Source of the DNA: a virus | Virus record (IMG/VR): IMGVR_UViG_3300047560_001038 | Location: 1-61,743 of that record | Reading direction: 5' to 3' (one strand) | DNA: 61,743 nt | Part shown: positions 1 to 4,999 of the stretch, one piece after another | How the letters are laid out: each line of letters starts with the position of its first letter | Position numbering within the stretch: position 1 is the stretch's first letter | Translations under genes and position numbers: made by a program | Notes under the pieces: model-generated | Databases searched by the model: none | Told to the model about the DNA's origin: nothing | The model's input: only the letters and a program-made list of their open reading frames with translations

Positions 1-89
1 TTGTCACAGTCGCACCAAGCGACATCGTTTTCACAAGCCATACAAACGTTTCCGTAGTATTCGTCTCGGAAGTCTTCATATTCAAACAT
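1..89 (-). CDS. Small Cys-rich protein, 3' end outside window
   Basis: Leftward reading frame cut by the window edge; 29 codons are visible. The start ATG (bases 87-89) follows an AAGGAC ribosome-binding site with normal spacing, the same site used by the small rightward genes near 1.1-1.3 kb. The visible product has Cys residues arranged CxxC then CxC with acidic residues between, suggesting a small metal-binding protein. The leader is over 100 bases and carries a two-copy repeat. No function can be named from this fragment. Confidence 0.6.
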   Translation of the reverse strand, partial: MFEYEDFRDEYYGNVCMACENDVAWCDCD

Positions 90-116
90 TCTTTGTCCTT
101 TCTAGAAACCTGAGAT

Positions 117-171
117 TTATTTGCTCTGAGAGGCTCATACCCTTTGGGTCTTATTTGCTCTGAGAGGCTCA
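117..171 (-). repeat. Two-copy direct repeat in a 5' leader
   Basis: A 21-base word occurs at 117-137 and 151-171 (period 34 bases). It lies between the leftward promoter at 207-229 and the start at 89, so it would be transcribed as leader RNA. Each copy contains CTCTGAGAG, which can fold as a 4-base-pair mini-hairpin. It could bind a protein at DNA or RNA level; no known element is recognised. Confidence 0.5.
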
Positions 172-206
172 CTCTCTTTGGTTTCTCTGTTTATCTTTAT
201 GTCTTC

Positions 207-229
207 ATTATAATCGAGACCACCGACAT
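207..229 (-). promoter_or_regulatory. Leftward promoter, ATGTC class
   Basis: On the minus strand TATAAT (212-207) lies 12 bases downstream of ATGTC (229-225). The same ATGTC-N12-(-10) geometry is seen at 790-767 and 1094-1116. It would drive the truncated gene ending at base 1. Confidence 0.5.
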
Positions 230-331
230 ATAACTAGCCAAAATGGGCTATTTTGCAACATTATTCAAAAATGTGCAAGAAATTTGCATTCTTAACGTAA
301 AGACGCAACAATCTTGCGTTTTGCCCGAGCC

Positions 332-352
332 TGTGGATAACTCTGTGGACAA
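332..352. promoter_or_regulatory. DnaA box pair A
   Basis: TGTGGATAA (332-340) is the exact reverse complement of the classical DnaA box TTATCCACA. TGTGGACAA (344-352) is the reverse complement of TTGTCCACA, the usual actinobacterial form. The two are on the same strand 12 bases apart. An inverted ACGCAA / TTGCGT pair lies just upstream near 303-319. Confidence 0.6.
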
Positions 353-404
353 CATTTGTTGCTGTTCACAACATTAGAGCACCCTTGTGGGGAGTGCCGA
401 TTGG

Positions 405-734
405 TTACGGCATCTCATTCACACGGAGAGGGTTACGGTCATAGTTACGAGGGCTAGACATTACCGAGAGGCAATTCACCTTGCCCTGTGCTTGGTTACG
501 AACACAAGAGGCACAAGAGTCACCGTCTACGATGATAGAACCCATACGGCTAGTGAGAGGGCTACCGTAGTAACGCTCACCATCAGTGTACATACGCTGT
601 ACATCAGTGTATCCACCAAGTGAACCATAGCCAGGACGACCGCCAGGGTGATTACGAGTTTCTGACTTGCCACAGTGTGAGCAAGTGATAACCATACTAC
701 GGAGGTTGATAATTCTTTGTACATTTTCATTCAT
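405..734 (-). CDS. Putative zinc-binding hypothetical protein
   Basis: A leftward 109-aa frame. It has a CSHCGK knuckle near the N-terminus and a second CASC pair about 60 residues later, spaced as in a four-Cys zinc ribbon, with a Gly/Arg/Tyr-rich middle. The inner ATG at 734 was chosen; an in-frame ATG at 746 is also possible and neither has a strong ribosome-binding site. A promoter of the ATGTC class lies just upstream. No family is recognised; a small regulatory or nucleic-acid-binding role is only a guess from the Cys pairs and position. Confidence 0.55.
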   Translation of the reverse strand: MNENVQRIINLRSMVITCSHCGKSETRNHPGGRPGYGSLGGYTDVQRMYTDGERYYGSPLTSRMGSIIVDGDSCASCVRNQAQGKVNCLSVMSSPRNYDRNPLRVNEMP

Positions 735-745
735 TTTATTTCTCA

Positions 746-884
746 TTTCTTTTTCTTTATGTATTCATTGTAACATCGACCTACGACATCAAACCCCTGT
801 TTTTCGGGAAAATGGAGGATTCTTGCGTAAAACGTAAAAAGACGCAAAAAAATTGCCCGAGCCTGTGGATAACTCTGTGTATAA
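746..884. repeat. Degenerate direct repeat, copy B (promoter + DnaA boxes)
   Basis: Second copy of the block at 188-352. It contains a leftward promoter, a CCC/GGG mini-hairpin near 794-808, TTGCGT and ACGCAA words in outward orientation and the shared TTGCCCGAGCCTGTGGATAA end. It separates the leftward gene at 405-734 from the rightward genes beginning at 985. Confidence 0.65.
767..790 (-). promoter_or_regulatory. Leftward promoter, ATGTC class
   Basis: Minus-strand TACAAT (772-767) lies 12 bases downstream of GATGTC (790-785). It drives the Cys-rich gene at 405-734. Confidence 0.5.
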
Positions 885-909
885 GTTTTTTATTTATTTT
901 ATTATTTAT
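841..909. other. Possible replication origin: DnaA box pair B plus AT-rich stretch
   Basis: TGTGGATAA (864-872) and TGTGTATAA (876-884) are reverse complements of the DnaA boxes TTATCCACA and TTATACACA, again 12 bases apart on one strand. Immediately after them, 885-909 is almost entirely A and T, as expected of a DNA-unwinding element. ACGCAA/TTGCGT words lie just upstream. DnaA boxes beside an AT-rich tract are a standard origin layout; that it acts as an origin here is inference, and it could instead be a host-DnaA-controlled switch. Confidence 0.45.
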
Positions 910-921
910 CGGCGTGTCGTG

Positions 922-949
922 TTGTTAGATGTCAGGGGTAGCGTATAGA
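922..949 (+). promoter_or_regulatory. Rightward early promoter
   Basis: TTGTTA (922-927), GATGTC (928-933) and TATAGA (944-949). The ten-base word GTTAGATGTC recurs before the next rightward promoter at 1089. A second TATAGA follows at 951-956. It would drive the 33-aa membrane peptide gene. Confidence 0.45.
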
Positions 950-984
950 GTATAGACATACCAAGAGATAAGGAAACAAACAAA

Positions 985-1086
985 ATGGAAATCACAATCG
1001 TCATCATCGGAGCACTCACCGTCATCGCTGTCGGAGTAGCAATTGGAAGTCTCCTCAGCTGGTGGGTACACAAGGACATCTACTAA
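985..1086 (+). CDS. 33-aa single-pass membrane peptide
   Basis: Begins with ATG eight bases after AAGGAA and encodes 33 aa. Residues 3-26 are almost wholly hydrophobic (Ile, Val, Leu, Ala, Gly), forming one transmembrane helix; the tail is short and polar with Trp-Trp at the membrane interface. It has its own promoter and a close downstream neighbour with a similar arrangement. Small membrane peptides in phage early regions often alter host envelope or superinfection, but nothing specific is recognised. A spurious frame is possible; ribosome-binding site and amphipathic layout argue against it. Confidence 0.6.
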   Translation: MEITIVIIGALTVIAVGVAIGSLLSWWVHKDIY

Positions 1087-1088
1087 CG

Positions 1089-1116
1089 GTTAGATGTCTG
1101 ACCCCTACCCTATACT
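1089..1116 (+). promoter_or_regulatory. Rightward early promoter, ATGTC class
   Basis: GTTAGATGTC (1089-1098) is followed after 12 bases by TATACT (1111-1116). It drives the small genes at 1142 and 1313. Confidence 0.5.
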
Positions 1117-1141
1117 GATAACAACAAACAAAGGACAAACA

Positions 1142-1303
1142 ATGGAACTCTACGCAGTAGGAATCGAATACGAAGGACTCTTCGCAGTATTCTCCACGGA
1201 GGAAAAGGCTAAGGCATATGTTGCTGAACAGGAAAAGCGTTGGGATATGGTAGGTTGCTCTGACTACTACATCGAAACAATCACGGTAGACGAAAACGAA
1301 TAA
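1142..1303 (+). CDS. 53-aa hypothetical protein
   Basis: The ATG at 1142 follows AAAGGAC with good spacing. An upstream in-frame ATG at 1094 lies within the promoter and is rejected. The product is a compact acidic protein alternating hydrophobic and charged residues (ELYAVGIEYEGLFAVFST then a Lys/Glu helix), consistent with a small alpha/beta fold. It ends one base before the ribosome-binding site of the next gene. No family recognised. Confidence 0.65.
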   Translation: MELYAVGIEYEGLFAVFSTEEKAKAYVAEQEKRWDMVGCSDYYIETITVDENE

Positions 1304-1312
1304 GGACAAAGA

Positions 1313-1426
1313 ATGAACAACACACAACGACTCCGTTACTTGGAACTAATCACTATCGCTAAGAGTGATGTGATGACAGCAAGCGAGTTCGATGAACTGC
1401 TAGGCTTGGAAAAACTAAAGCGATAG
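1313..1426 (+). CDS. 37-aa hypothetical protein
   Basis: Nine bases separate it from the preceding stop, and AAGGAC gives a good ribosome-binding site. The 37-aa product looks like two short helices with charged ends. The stop TAG overlaps the first bases of a hairpin that probably ends this transcript. Its presence is supported by translational coupling and the terminator; its function is unknown. Confidence 0.55.
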   Translation: MNNTQRLRYLELITIAKSDVMTASEFDELLGLEKLKR

Positions 1427-1440
1427 GGGCAGTACCCCTA
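1424..1440 (+). terminator. Hairpin ending the rightward early operon
   Basis: TAGGGG (1424-1429) and CCCCTA (1435-1440) form a perfect 6-base-pair stem with a 5-base loop. No T-run follows directly, so it is a weak intrinsic terminator or a processing hairpin. The 100 bases after it (to 1543) hold no gene and are AT-rich; this is the gap between converging transcripts. Confidence 0.4.
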
Positions 1441-1543
1441 GCAGTGTGCTCACTATGTTTTGCGAAAATAGTACACACGATCATGCATCATTCACATTAA
1501 TAAAAAATTCAGATTTTCATCAAATTGAAAAATAAAAATTTTT

Positions 1544-1636
1544 TCAGAAATCGTACAAATGCCAACAGCCATCCCAGCATTCACAATCTAGGATTTTAGG
1601 TTTTTCGGGGGTATCTGGATCAGTCTTTGTAGTCAT
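1544..1636 (-). CDS. 30-aa Cys/Trp-rich micropeptide
   Basis: The leftward ATG at 1636 is preceded by AGGA and overlaps the 3' end of the membrane-peptide gene upstream in another frame. The 30-aa product has a Thr/Pro/Lys-rich N-terminus and a C-terminal CECWDGCW cluster. The Cys-Trp spacing could bind metal or form disulfides. It is the last of a chain of three overlapping leftward genes. Very short, so a chance frame cannot be excluded. Confidence 0.4.
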   Translation of the reverse strand: MTTKTDPDTPEKPKILDCECWDGCWHLYDF

Positions 1637-1742
1637 CAAACATATCCTGATCTAACTTAAATGCAATACCTATAGCCAATATGCCAATAGCGATAGCTGC
1701 TACAGGAGCACACAATATGATAAGAAGTGCGGTATTTGTCAA
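1620..1742 (-). CDS. 40-aa single-pass membrane protein (TTG start)
   Basis: A TTG at 1742 overlaps the TGA stop of the upstream HTH gene, a typical coupled start. About 27 hydrophobic residues (Ala, Ile, Leu, Val, Gly) form one membrane helix, followed by an acidic tail rich in Asp. It overlaps the next gene by 17 bases. The start codon is inferred from coupling rather than from a strong ribosome-binding site. Function unknown. Confidence 0.45.
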   Translation of the reverse strand: MTNTALLIILCAPVAAIAIGILAIGIAFKLDQDMFDDYKD

Positions 1743-1918
1743 GGTAGATCACCAGGTTCTAACGAAGAACTCTTAATGATCCCATATTGTACAAGAAGGG
1801 CATTAATAACCTTTCTTGATGCTTTGAACTCACGAGCAATCTGTCGTGATGTCTTGCCAAGCTCAACAAACTGTGTTTGGAGCATATTCTGTGTGAGAAT
1901 TGTGTTGTAGTATGTCAT
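1739..1918 (-). CDS. Small helix-turn-helix protein, probably leaderless
   Basis: A 59-aa basic protein. Residues about 20-47 read as a helix-turn-helix: GKTSRQIAREF, a turn, then a recognition helix around SRKVINALLVQYG. The layout is similar to the 52-aa HTH protein at 56096-56254, and the two look like paralogs. Its ATG lies only six bases downstream of a full promoter (TTGATT-N17-TATACT), so the message is predicted to begin at the start codon. A role as a small DNA-binding regulator is likely; the target is unknown. Confidence 0.65.
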   Translation of the reverse strand: MTYYNTILTQNMLQTQFVELGKTSRQIAREFKASRKVINALLVQYGIIKSSSLEPGDLP

Positions 1919-1924
1919 GTTTAT

Positions 1925-1953
1925 AGTATAGCAAATTTTCGGAGGTAAATCAA
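1925..1953 (-). promoter_or_regulatory. Leftward sigma70-type promoter, leaderless
   Basis: On the minus strand, TTGATT (1953-1948), a 17-base spacer and TATACT (1930-1925), followed after six bases by ATG. This geometry predicts transcription starting at or next to the A of the start codon. Confidence 0.65.
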
Positions 1954-1981
1954 TCAGCTTCTGCTGATGGCGTAGCCGTAT

Positions 1982-2179
1982 TTACCATTTATGCTCAGGA
2001 CATCTAGCTCTCTCTAACTTAGTCTTCATACGCATAAAACACTTACATACGGTACATGTTTGAGAACTTTTGTGAAACAATGGACATTCCTGACATATCG
2101 CCAAACGCTCCTGTTGTAATTCTTTGGTACTACGCTTTTCATTTGGATTTAGTAGGTCCCAAGGTCGCACTTCGCTCAT
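1982..2179 (-). CDS. Small zinc-finger protein
   Basis: 65 aa from the ATG at 2179; the in-frame ATG at 2197 is upstream of the predicted transcription start and is rejected. The C-terminal half has Cys pairs in the order CQEC, CTVC, KC and a final Cys-Pro before a KW end, like the small Cys-rich proteins common in phages of many hosts that end CPxxKW. Probably binds zinc. The -10 lies six bases before the ATG, again predicting a leaderless message. Confidence 0.65.
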   Translation of the reverse strand: MSEVRPWDLLNPNEKRSTKELQQERLAICQECPLFHKSSQTCTVCKCFMRMKTKLERARCPEHKW

Positions 2180-2185
2180 ATGTCT

Positions 2186-2191
2186 ATTATA
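2186..2191 (-). promoter_or_regulatory. -10 element of a leaderless leftward promoter
   Basis: TATAAT on the minus strand (2191-2186), six bases from the ATG at 2179. No clear -35. Confidence 0.45.
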
Positions 2192-2415
2192 CAACAATTA
2201 AGTTTTTCGCCGTACAACCCAGTGTTTTGCTATATTTTAAAAACCCAACATTTAAGATTTTCTACACATATTTCCCCATATGGTGTTTGGTACAAAGCGG
2301 TGTTTGGGGATGGGGTGTTTGGTTACTCCACGCCGCCGATTTTTCGCTTCGCTCAAATGACACTACATCTAGTTATTGTCGAAGAACTTTACATCAAGAT
2401 ATTGTAAAAGTAGTT
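2192..2415. other. Non-coding gap between divergent genes
   Basis: AT-rich spacer between the leftward zinc-finger gene and the rightward holin-like gene. Open frames on both strands have poor composition and no ribosome-binding site. It contains repeated GGTGTTTGG words near 2282-2322 and nothing else I can name. Confidence 0.4.
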
Positions 2416-2421
2416 TATAAT
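2416..2421 (+). promoter_or_regulatory. -10 element before the holin-like gene
   Basis: TATAAT nine bases before the ATG at 2431, so at most a 2-3 base leader. No convincing -35. Confidence 0.45.
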
Positions 2422-2430
2422 TGAAACATC

Positions 2431-2700
2431 ATGGATTTTGCAACTTTACAAATGATCTTTGGAATCACAATTAGTATTGGTACTGTTATTACTCTTGTTG
2501 CGTCAGGTGTAAAGTGGTTAGTAAAACATTACTTTGATGATATTAAAAAAGAGCTTAAGCCCAATAGTGGTTCTTCACTAAAAGATCAAGTGACAAGACT
2601 TGAAAAGGAAATGGCTCAAGCAGAAGCACTTCGTAAAGAAATGAATACAAAAATAGATCACATGTATGAGATTCTACTTGATTTTGTATCCAAGAAGTAA
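2431..2700 (+). CDS. Holin-like membrane protein
   Basis: 89 aa. Residues 5-31 form one hydrophobic segment (ITISIGTVITLVASGVKWLV), followed by a basic stretch and, from about residue 50, a Glu/Lys/Met coiled coil. It lies directly upstream of the secreted endolysin, the usual place for a holin or lysis accessory protein. One membrane span with a cytoplasmic coiled coil fits a class III holin or a holin-like partner. The sequence alone does not prove pore formation. It ends before a good intrinsic terminator, so it is transcribed separately from the endolysin. Confidence 0.55.
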   Translation: MDFATLQMIFGITISIGTVITLVASGVKWLVKHYFDDIKKELKPNSGSSLKDQVTRLEKEMAQAEALRKEMNTKIDHMYEILLDFVSKK

Positions 2701-2713
2701 TATACTTGTCCTT

Positions 2714-2736
2714 AAGCCTTCGGCTTTGATTTGTTT
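2714..2736 (+). terminator. Intrinsic terminator after holin-like gene
   Basis: AAGCC (2714-2718), TTC loop, GGCTT (2722-2726), then a T-rich run (TGATTTGTTTC). Compact rho-independent layout. Confidence 0.65.
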
Positions 2737-2779
2737 CTTTAGGGAGACTATCTTGTAGGTTGTTTTTCTTACTTCCTCT

Positions 2780-2811
2780 CCCCCCTACCCCCCAAGTTAT
2801 ATAAATATAAC
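2780..2811. other. C-tract and inverted repeat in lysis control region
   Basis: Two runs of six C (2780-2785, 2788-2793) separated by TA give paired G6 runs on the minus strand, able in principle to form a G-quadruplex. Directly after is an inverted repeat GTTATA (2796-2801) / TATAAC (2806-2811). The 280 bases between 2700 and 2981 hold no gene. Confidence 0.4.
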
Positions 2812-2841
2812 AAGAAAATGGAACCTTGTCAAGTCCATTGT

Positions 2842-2877
2842 CGTAACTTTTCGTAAATATACGTAACATTTCGTAAC
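2842..2877. repeat. Four 10-bp iterons (CGTAA)
   Basis: CGTAAC, CGTAAA, CGTAAC and CGTAAC begin at 2842, 2852, 2862 and 2872, exactly ten bases apart, so all face the same side of the helix. They end about 30 bases upstream of the endolysin promoter. This is typical of a cooperative regulator binding array. CGTAAA words also occur near the DnaA boxes at the left end. Confidence 0.6.
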
Positions 2878-2905
2878 AATTGGTATTTGCGTATTTCTTA
2901 AACTC

Positions 2906-2914
2906 TGATATACT
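2906..2914 (+). promoter_or_regulatory. Extended -10 promoter of endolysin (TGATATACT)
   Basis: TGn extended -10 with no good -35. The following bases read GGTGT, as also after the promoter at 20124. Confidence 0.55.
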
Positions 2915-2950
2915 GGTGTAACAACACCTTAACCTATAAGGTGTTTTTCT
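2915..2950 (+). terminator. Attenuator-like hairpins in endolysin leader
   Basis: AACACCTT (2923-2930) pairs with AAGGTGTT (2938-2945) and runs into a T-rich tract (TTTTTCTCTTT), giving an intrinsic terminator only some 30 bases after the promoter. GGTGT (2915-2919) can alternatively pair with ACACC (2924-2928), which would break the terminator stem. A strong ribosome-binding site (GAGGAGGAGG) follows. Confidence 0.55.
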
Positions 2951-2980
2951 CTTTATAAAAGAGGAGGAGGTATCTGAAAT

Positions 2981-3676
2981 ATGAAAACAAATCCTAGAGT
3001 AGTAAAGAGCTTTTTAACAAGTTCTATAGTTTCATTTATATTGTTTGGCACTTCATTTTGTGGAGTGTCAAATGCAAATGCAGAGTCTGAAGACTTTAGC
3101 ATTTCTAGGTCAGTCTATAGTGAGGCTGAGGTACGAGAGGCCATCCAGTCTGCGAGGGATGAATACAACGCAGAATATAACAAAATATATAAGCAAGTAG
3201 TTCAAGACGAAATGAACAGAATTGCAGATCCAAACTCAACTCAATCAAAGTTTGTCAAATTTGCATTGCAGTTTGAAGGAACACCATATTGGTATGGGGG
3301 ATCAACTCCATCTGGTTTTGATTGTTCTGGATTTGTAGGATATGTCATTAAGCATGAACTAGGAATTGATGTTAGACACTCTGCTTCTTCACAGATGCAA
3401 TTAGGTGTTAAGGTATCAGATCCACTACCTGGCGATCTTATAGGCTGGGGATGGGGTAATTATTTTCACCACGTTGGTATTTACATTGGCGACGGTAAAG
3501 AAATAGATGCTCTGAATCCATACCGTGATCTATATGTTCGTGATGTAAAAACAATGACAGCATGGATGGGAAAACCAACCTATGTCAGAATAATTGAAAA
3601 GAACAGAAACTTCAATGCAGATAGAATTACAAAAAGAATCATGGATAATGGTTTTGCGTTTACATTTGCACAATAG
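2981..3676 (+). CDS. Secreted NlpC/P60 endolysin
   Basis: 231 aa. Residues 1-34 form a signal peptide: basic start, hydrophobic core, and an ANA-E cleavage site. Residues about 44-82 are a charged helical linker. From about residue 90 to the end is an NlpC/P60 cysteine peptidase domain: YGG and FDCSGFV with catalytic Cys115, then HHVGIYIG with catalytic His163/164, and GDL just before it. Such enzymes cut peptide stems of peptidoglycan. With its own signal it can leave the cell through the Sec route, so the holin may only trigger or assist. A virion-associated role is less likely given the signal peptide. Confidence 0.85.
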   Translation: MKTNPRVVKSFLTSSIVSFILFGTSFCGVSNANAESEDFSISRSVYSEAEVREAIQSARDEYNAEYNKIYKQVVQDEMNRIADPNSTQSKFVKFALQFEGTPYWYGGSTPSGFDCSGFVGYVIKHELGIDVRHSASSQMQLGVKVSDPLPGDLIGWGWGNYFHHVGIYIGDGKEIDALNPYRDLYVRDVKTMTAWMGKPTYVRIIEKNRNFNADRITKRIMDNGFAFTFAQ

Positions 3677-3680
3677 TTTC

Positions 3681-3689
3681 TGATATAAT
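3681..3689 (+). promoter_or_regulatory. Extended -10 (TGATATAAT) directly before a hairpin
   Basis: Five bases after the endolysin stop. The next element is a hairpin with T-rich tail, so this promoter would make a short RNA unless read through. Confidence 0.45.
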
Positions 3690-3691
3690 AT

Positions 3692-3751
3692 AAAGGACTG
3701 GTGCCTAGATATGTCTCTCATACCCACCGATCTAGGCATCAGTCTTTCTTT
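3692..3751 (+). terminator. Strong hairpin terminator after endolysin; possible short RNA
   Basis: The arm at 3692-3710 pairs with 3730-3747 (one bulge, one G-U), an 18-base-pair stem ending in CTTTCTTTAA. It terminates the endolysin message. Because an extended -10 lies just upstream, it could also be the body of a roughly 55-base RNA. CACCGAT in the loop side can instead pair with ATCGGTG at 3757-3763 next to the following promoter. Confidence 0.7.
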
Positions 3752-3761
3752 AATTAATCGG

Positions 3762-3770
3762 TGTTATAAT
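3762..3770 (+). promoter_or_regulatory. Extended -10 (TGTTATAAT), leaderless gene
   Basis: Five bases before the ATG at 3776; no -35. Confidence 0.55.
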
Positions 3771-3775
3771 TAAGT

Positions 3776-4144
3776 ATGCCATTATCAGAGTTTTTTGGAT
3801 CCGATCCTGCACGTATTGTTTGGAAAATTGTCCGTGGAGACACAGCAACAATTGCAGTAGATTTTCTTAATAACGATGAAACTGGCTTTGACTGCACAGG
3901 ATGGGATTATGCTTCAATTGCATATAATCTCAAGACAGATGAAGAATATGAGCTAGAGGTTTCTGCAGAAGGACACTCAGTTGCAATTACAGCACCAGCA
4001 GATATGACTGCAGAGTGGGGGAGCAACTATGGTCCTGTTGTGGCGGAACTTCTATTCGATCTTCAGGTTGACACAGGATCAGAAATCTGGACACCAGTTG
4101 TTGGAACTATTATTGTTTCTGGTGATGTCGGAGGTAGCCTGTAA
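3776..4144 (+). CDS. Fibre-cassette structural protein (BppU-like)
   Basis: 122 aa, acidic, predicted all-beta. The stretch WKIVRGDTATIAVDFLNND matches the pattern W.vvRGD(S/T)A...v in the 133-aa protein at 12114-12515, so the two are paralogs heading related cassettes. The W...GDT start resembles the N-terminal domains of baseplate upper proteins that anchor receptor-binding parts. Predicted leaderless. Overlaps the next gene by one base (TAATG). The role in linking fibres to the baseplate is inference. Confidence 0.6.
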   Translation: MPLSEFFGSDPARIVWKIVRGDTATIAVDFLNNDETGFDCTGWDYASIAYNLKTDEEYELEVSAEGHSVAITAPADMTAEWGSNYGPVVAELLFDLQVDTGSEIWTPVVGTIIVSGDVGGSL

Positions 4145-4260
4145 TGGCTGTCGTAAAAGTATCTGATATGAATACAAGTCGTCCACCACTTGTCAGAGTA
4201 ACCATTGGAAAAACAGTCACTGACTTTAAGAAAACCAATCTATCAAAGATCTATAAATAG
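4144..4260 (+). CDS. 38-aa protein between fibre genes
   Basis: Starts on TAATG shared with the previous stop, so translation is coupled. Basic, with RPPLVRVTIGK in the middle. In the second cassette the same position holds a 103-aa gene (12515-12826) beginning in a similar way, so this may be a shortened counterpart. No function recognised. Confidence 0.6.
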   Translation: MAVVKVSDMNTSRPPLVRVTIGKTVTDFKKTNLSKIYK

Positions 4261-4264
4261 ATTA

Positions 4265-4273
4265 TGATATAAT
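4265..4273 (+). promoter_or_regulatory. Extended -10 promoter (TGATATAAT)
   Basis: 15 bases before the ATG at 4289, which also has a GGTGA ribosome-binding site. No -35. Confidence 0.55.
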
Positions 4274-4288
4274 TTTATTGGTGACAAA

Positions 4289-4999
4289 ATGACAGAATCA
4301 ATAGGCGGAGCATACTCAGTAATCATACCATCGCTAGACGATGCTGCTGATATTCAGGTAGCCTTAAAGTACCTTCACTATGGTCAAGAAACTGCTTGGA
4401 CTACAAAGCCAGAAGGAAACACCAGTATTGCTGGATACCTTTATACAATTGAGCAAACACTAGACAACATTACTTCTGTTGGAACAATTACTTCTGGCAC
4501 TTGGAATGGTAGCGTAATTGCTGGTGCTTATGGTGGTACTGGAATTGCAAATACAGGAAAAACTATTACCCTTGGCGGAAACCTACAAACAGGTGCTGCA
4601 TTAAACATTGATACAACATCAGCAGAGAATGACGATGTTCTTGTTTATGATTCTGGAACGTCAACCTGGAAACCAGGTAAGAACAGATCAATCAACGATA
4701 TTCATGAGAATACTGATAACTATACCTTAGCACTTACAGATCAAAATGATCTTGTCAAAATGACAAAATCTGTTGCAGTTACACTTACAGTTCCAAAGAA
4801 CTCGTCTGTTGCATTCCCAATCAGAACAGAAATTAACATTGTACAATCTGGCGATGGTCAGGTGACTATTTCGCCAGTAGATGGAGACGTTACTATTCAC
4901 GGTACTCCAGGACTTAAGCTTCGTGATAAGTGGTCACTTGTTACCCTGATCAAAATTGACACTAACGAATGGATAGCGACAGGAGACCTTGCCTCCTAA
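4289..4999 (+). CDS. Tail fibre protein with C-terminal knob domain
   Basis: 236 aa. The N-terminal third is fibre-like (LKYLHYGQETAW, Gly/Thr/Asn-rich repeats), the middle has a GTGIANTGKT collar-like motif, and the last ~95 residues are a beta domain beginning DNYTLALTDQNDLVKM and ending WIATGDLAS. The same C-terminal domain closes the 612-aa fibre at 14717-16555. This domain is frequent at the tips of phage fibres and may fold as a trimer for receptor contact. Stop overlaps the next start (TAATG). Confidence 0.75.
   Translation: MTESIGGAYSVIIPSLDDAADIQVALKYLHYGQETAWTTKPEGNTSIAGYLYTIEQTLDNITSVGTITSGTWNGSVIAGAYGGTGIANTGKTITLGGNLQTGAALNIDTTSAENDDVLVYDSGTSTWKPGKNRSINDIHENTDNYTLALTDQNDLVKMTKSVAVTLTVPKNSSVAFPIRTEINIVQSGDGQVTISPVDGDVTIHGTPGLKLRDKWSLVTLIKIDTNEWIATGDLAS

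Larger units (their letters stand above)
188..352. repeat. Degenerate direct repeat, copy A (promoter + DnaA boxes)
   Basis: This block matches 746-884 over most of its length: a TCTTTATGT(C/A)TTCATT start, a leftward -10, a GACAT element, a small inverted repeat (TAGCC/GGCTA at 236-251), ACGCAA words, and the shared end TTGCCCGAGCCTGTGGATAA. Each copy sits immediately upstream of a leftward small gene. The order of elements is conserved while spacer sequence has drifted, which argues for duplicated function rather than recent copying. No reading frame occupies it. Confidence 0.65.

Noticed and set aside
1440-1543. Possible small RNA gene in the gap
   Set aside because: AT-rich with no stable fold or promoter; reads as spacer between convergent transcripts.
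2243-2365. Short minus-strand GTG frame starting SFERSEKSAAW
   Set aside because: No -10 or ribosome-binding site and low-complexity Pro/His/Thr text; too weak to list.
2056-2424. 122-aa plus-strand frame over the early gap
   Set aside because: Overlaps the zinc-finger gene on the other strand, random composition, no start signal, and ends inside the next promoter.
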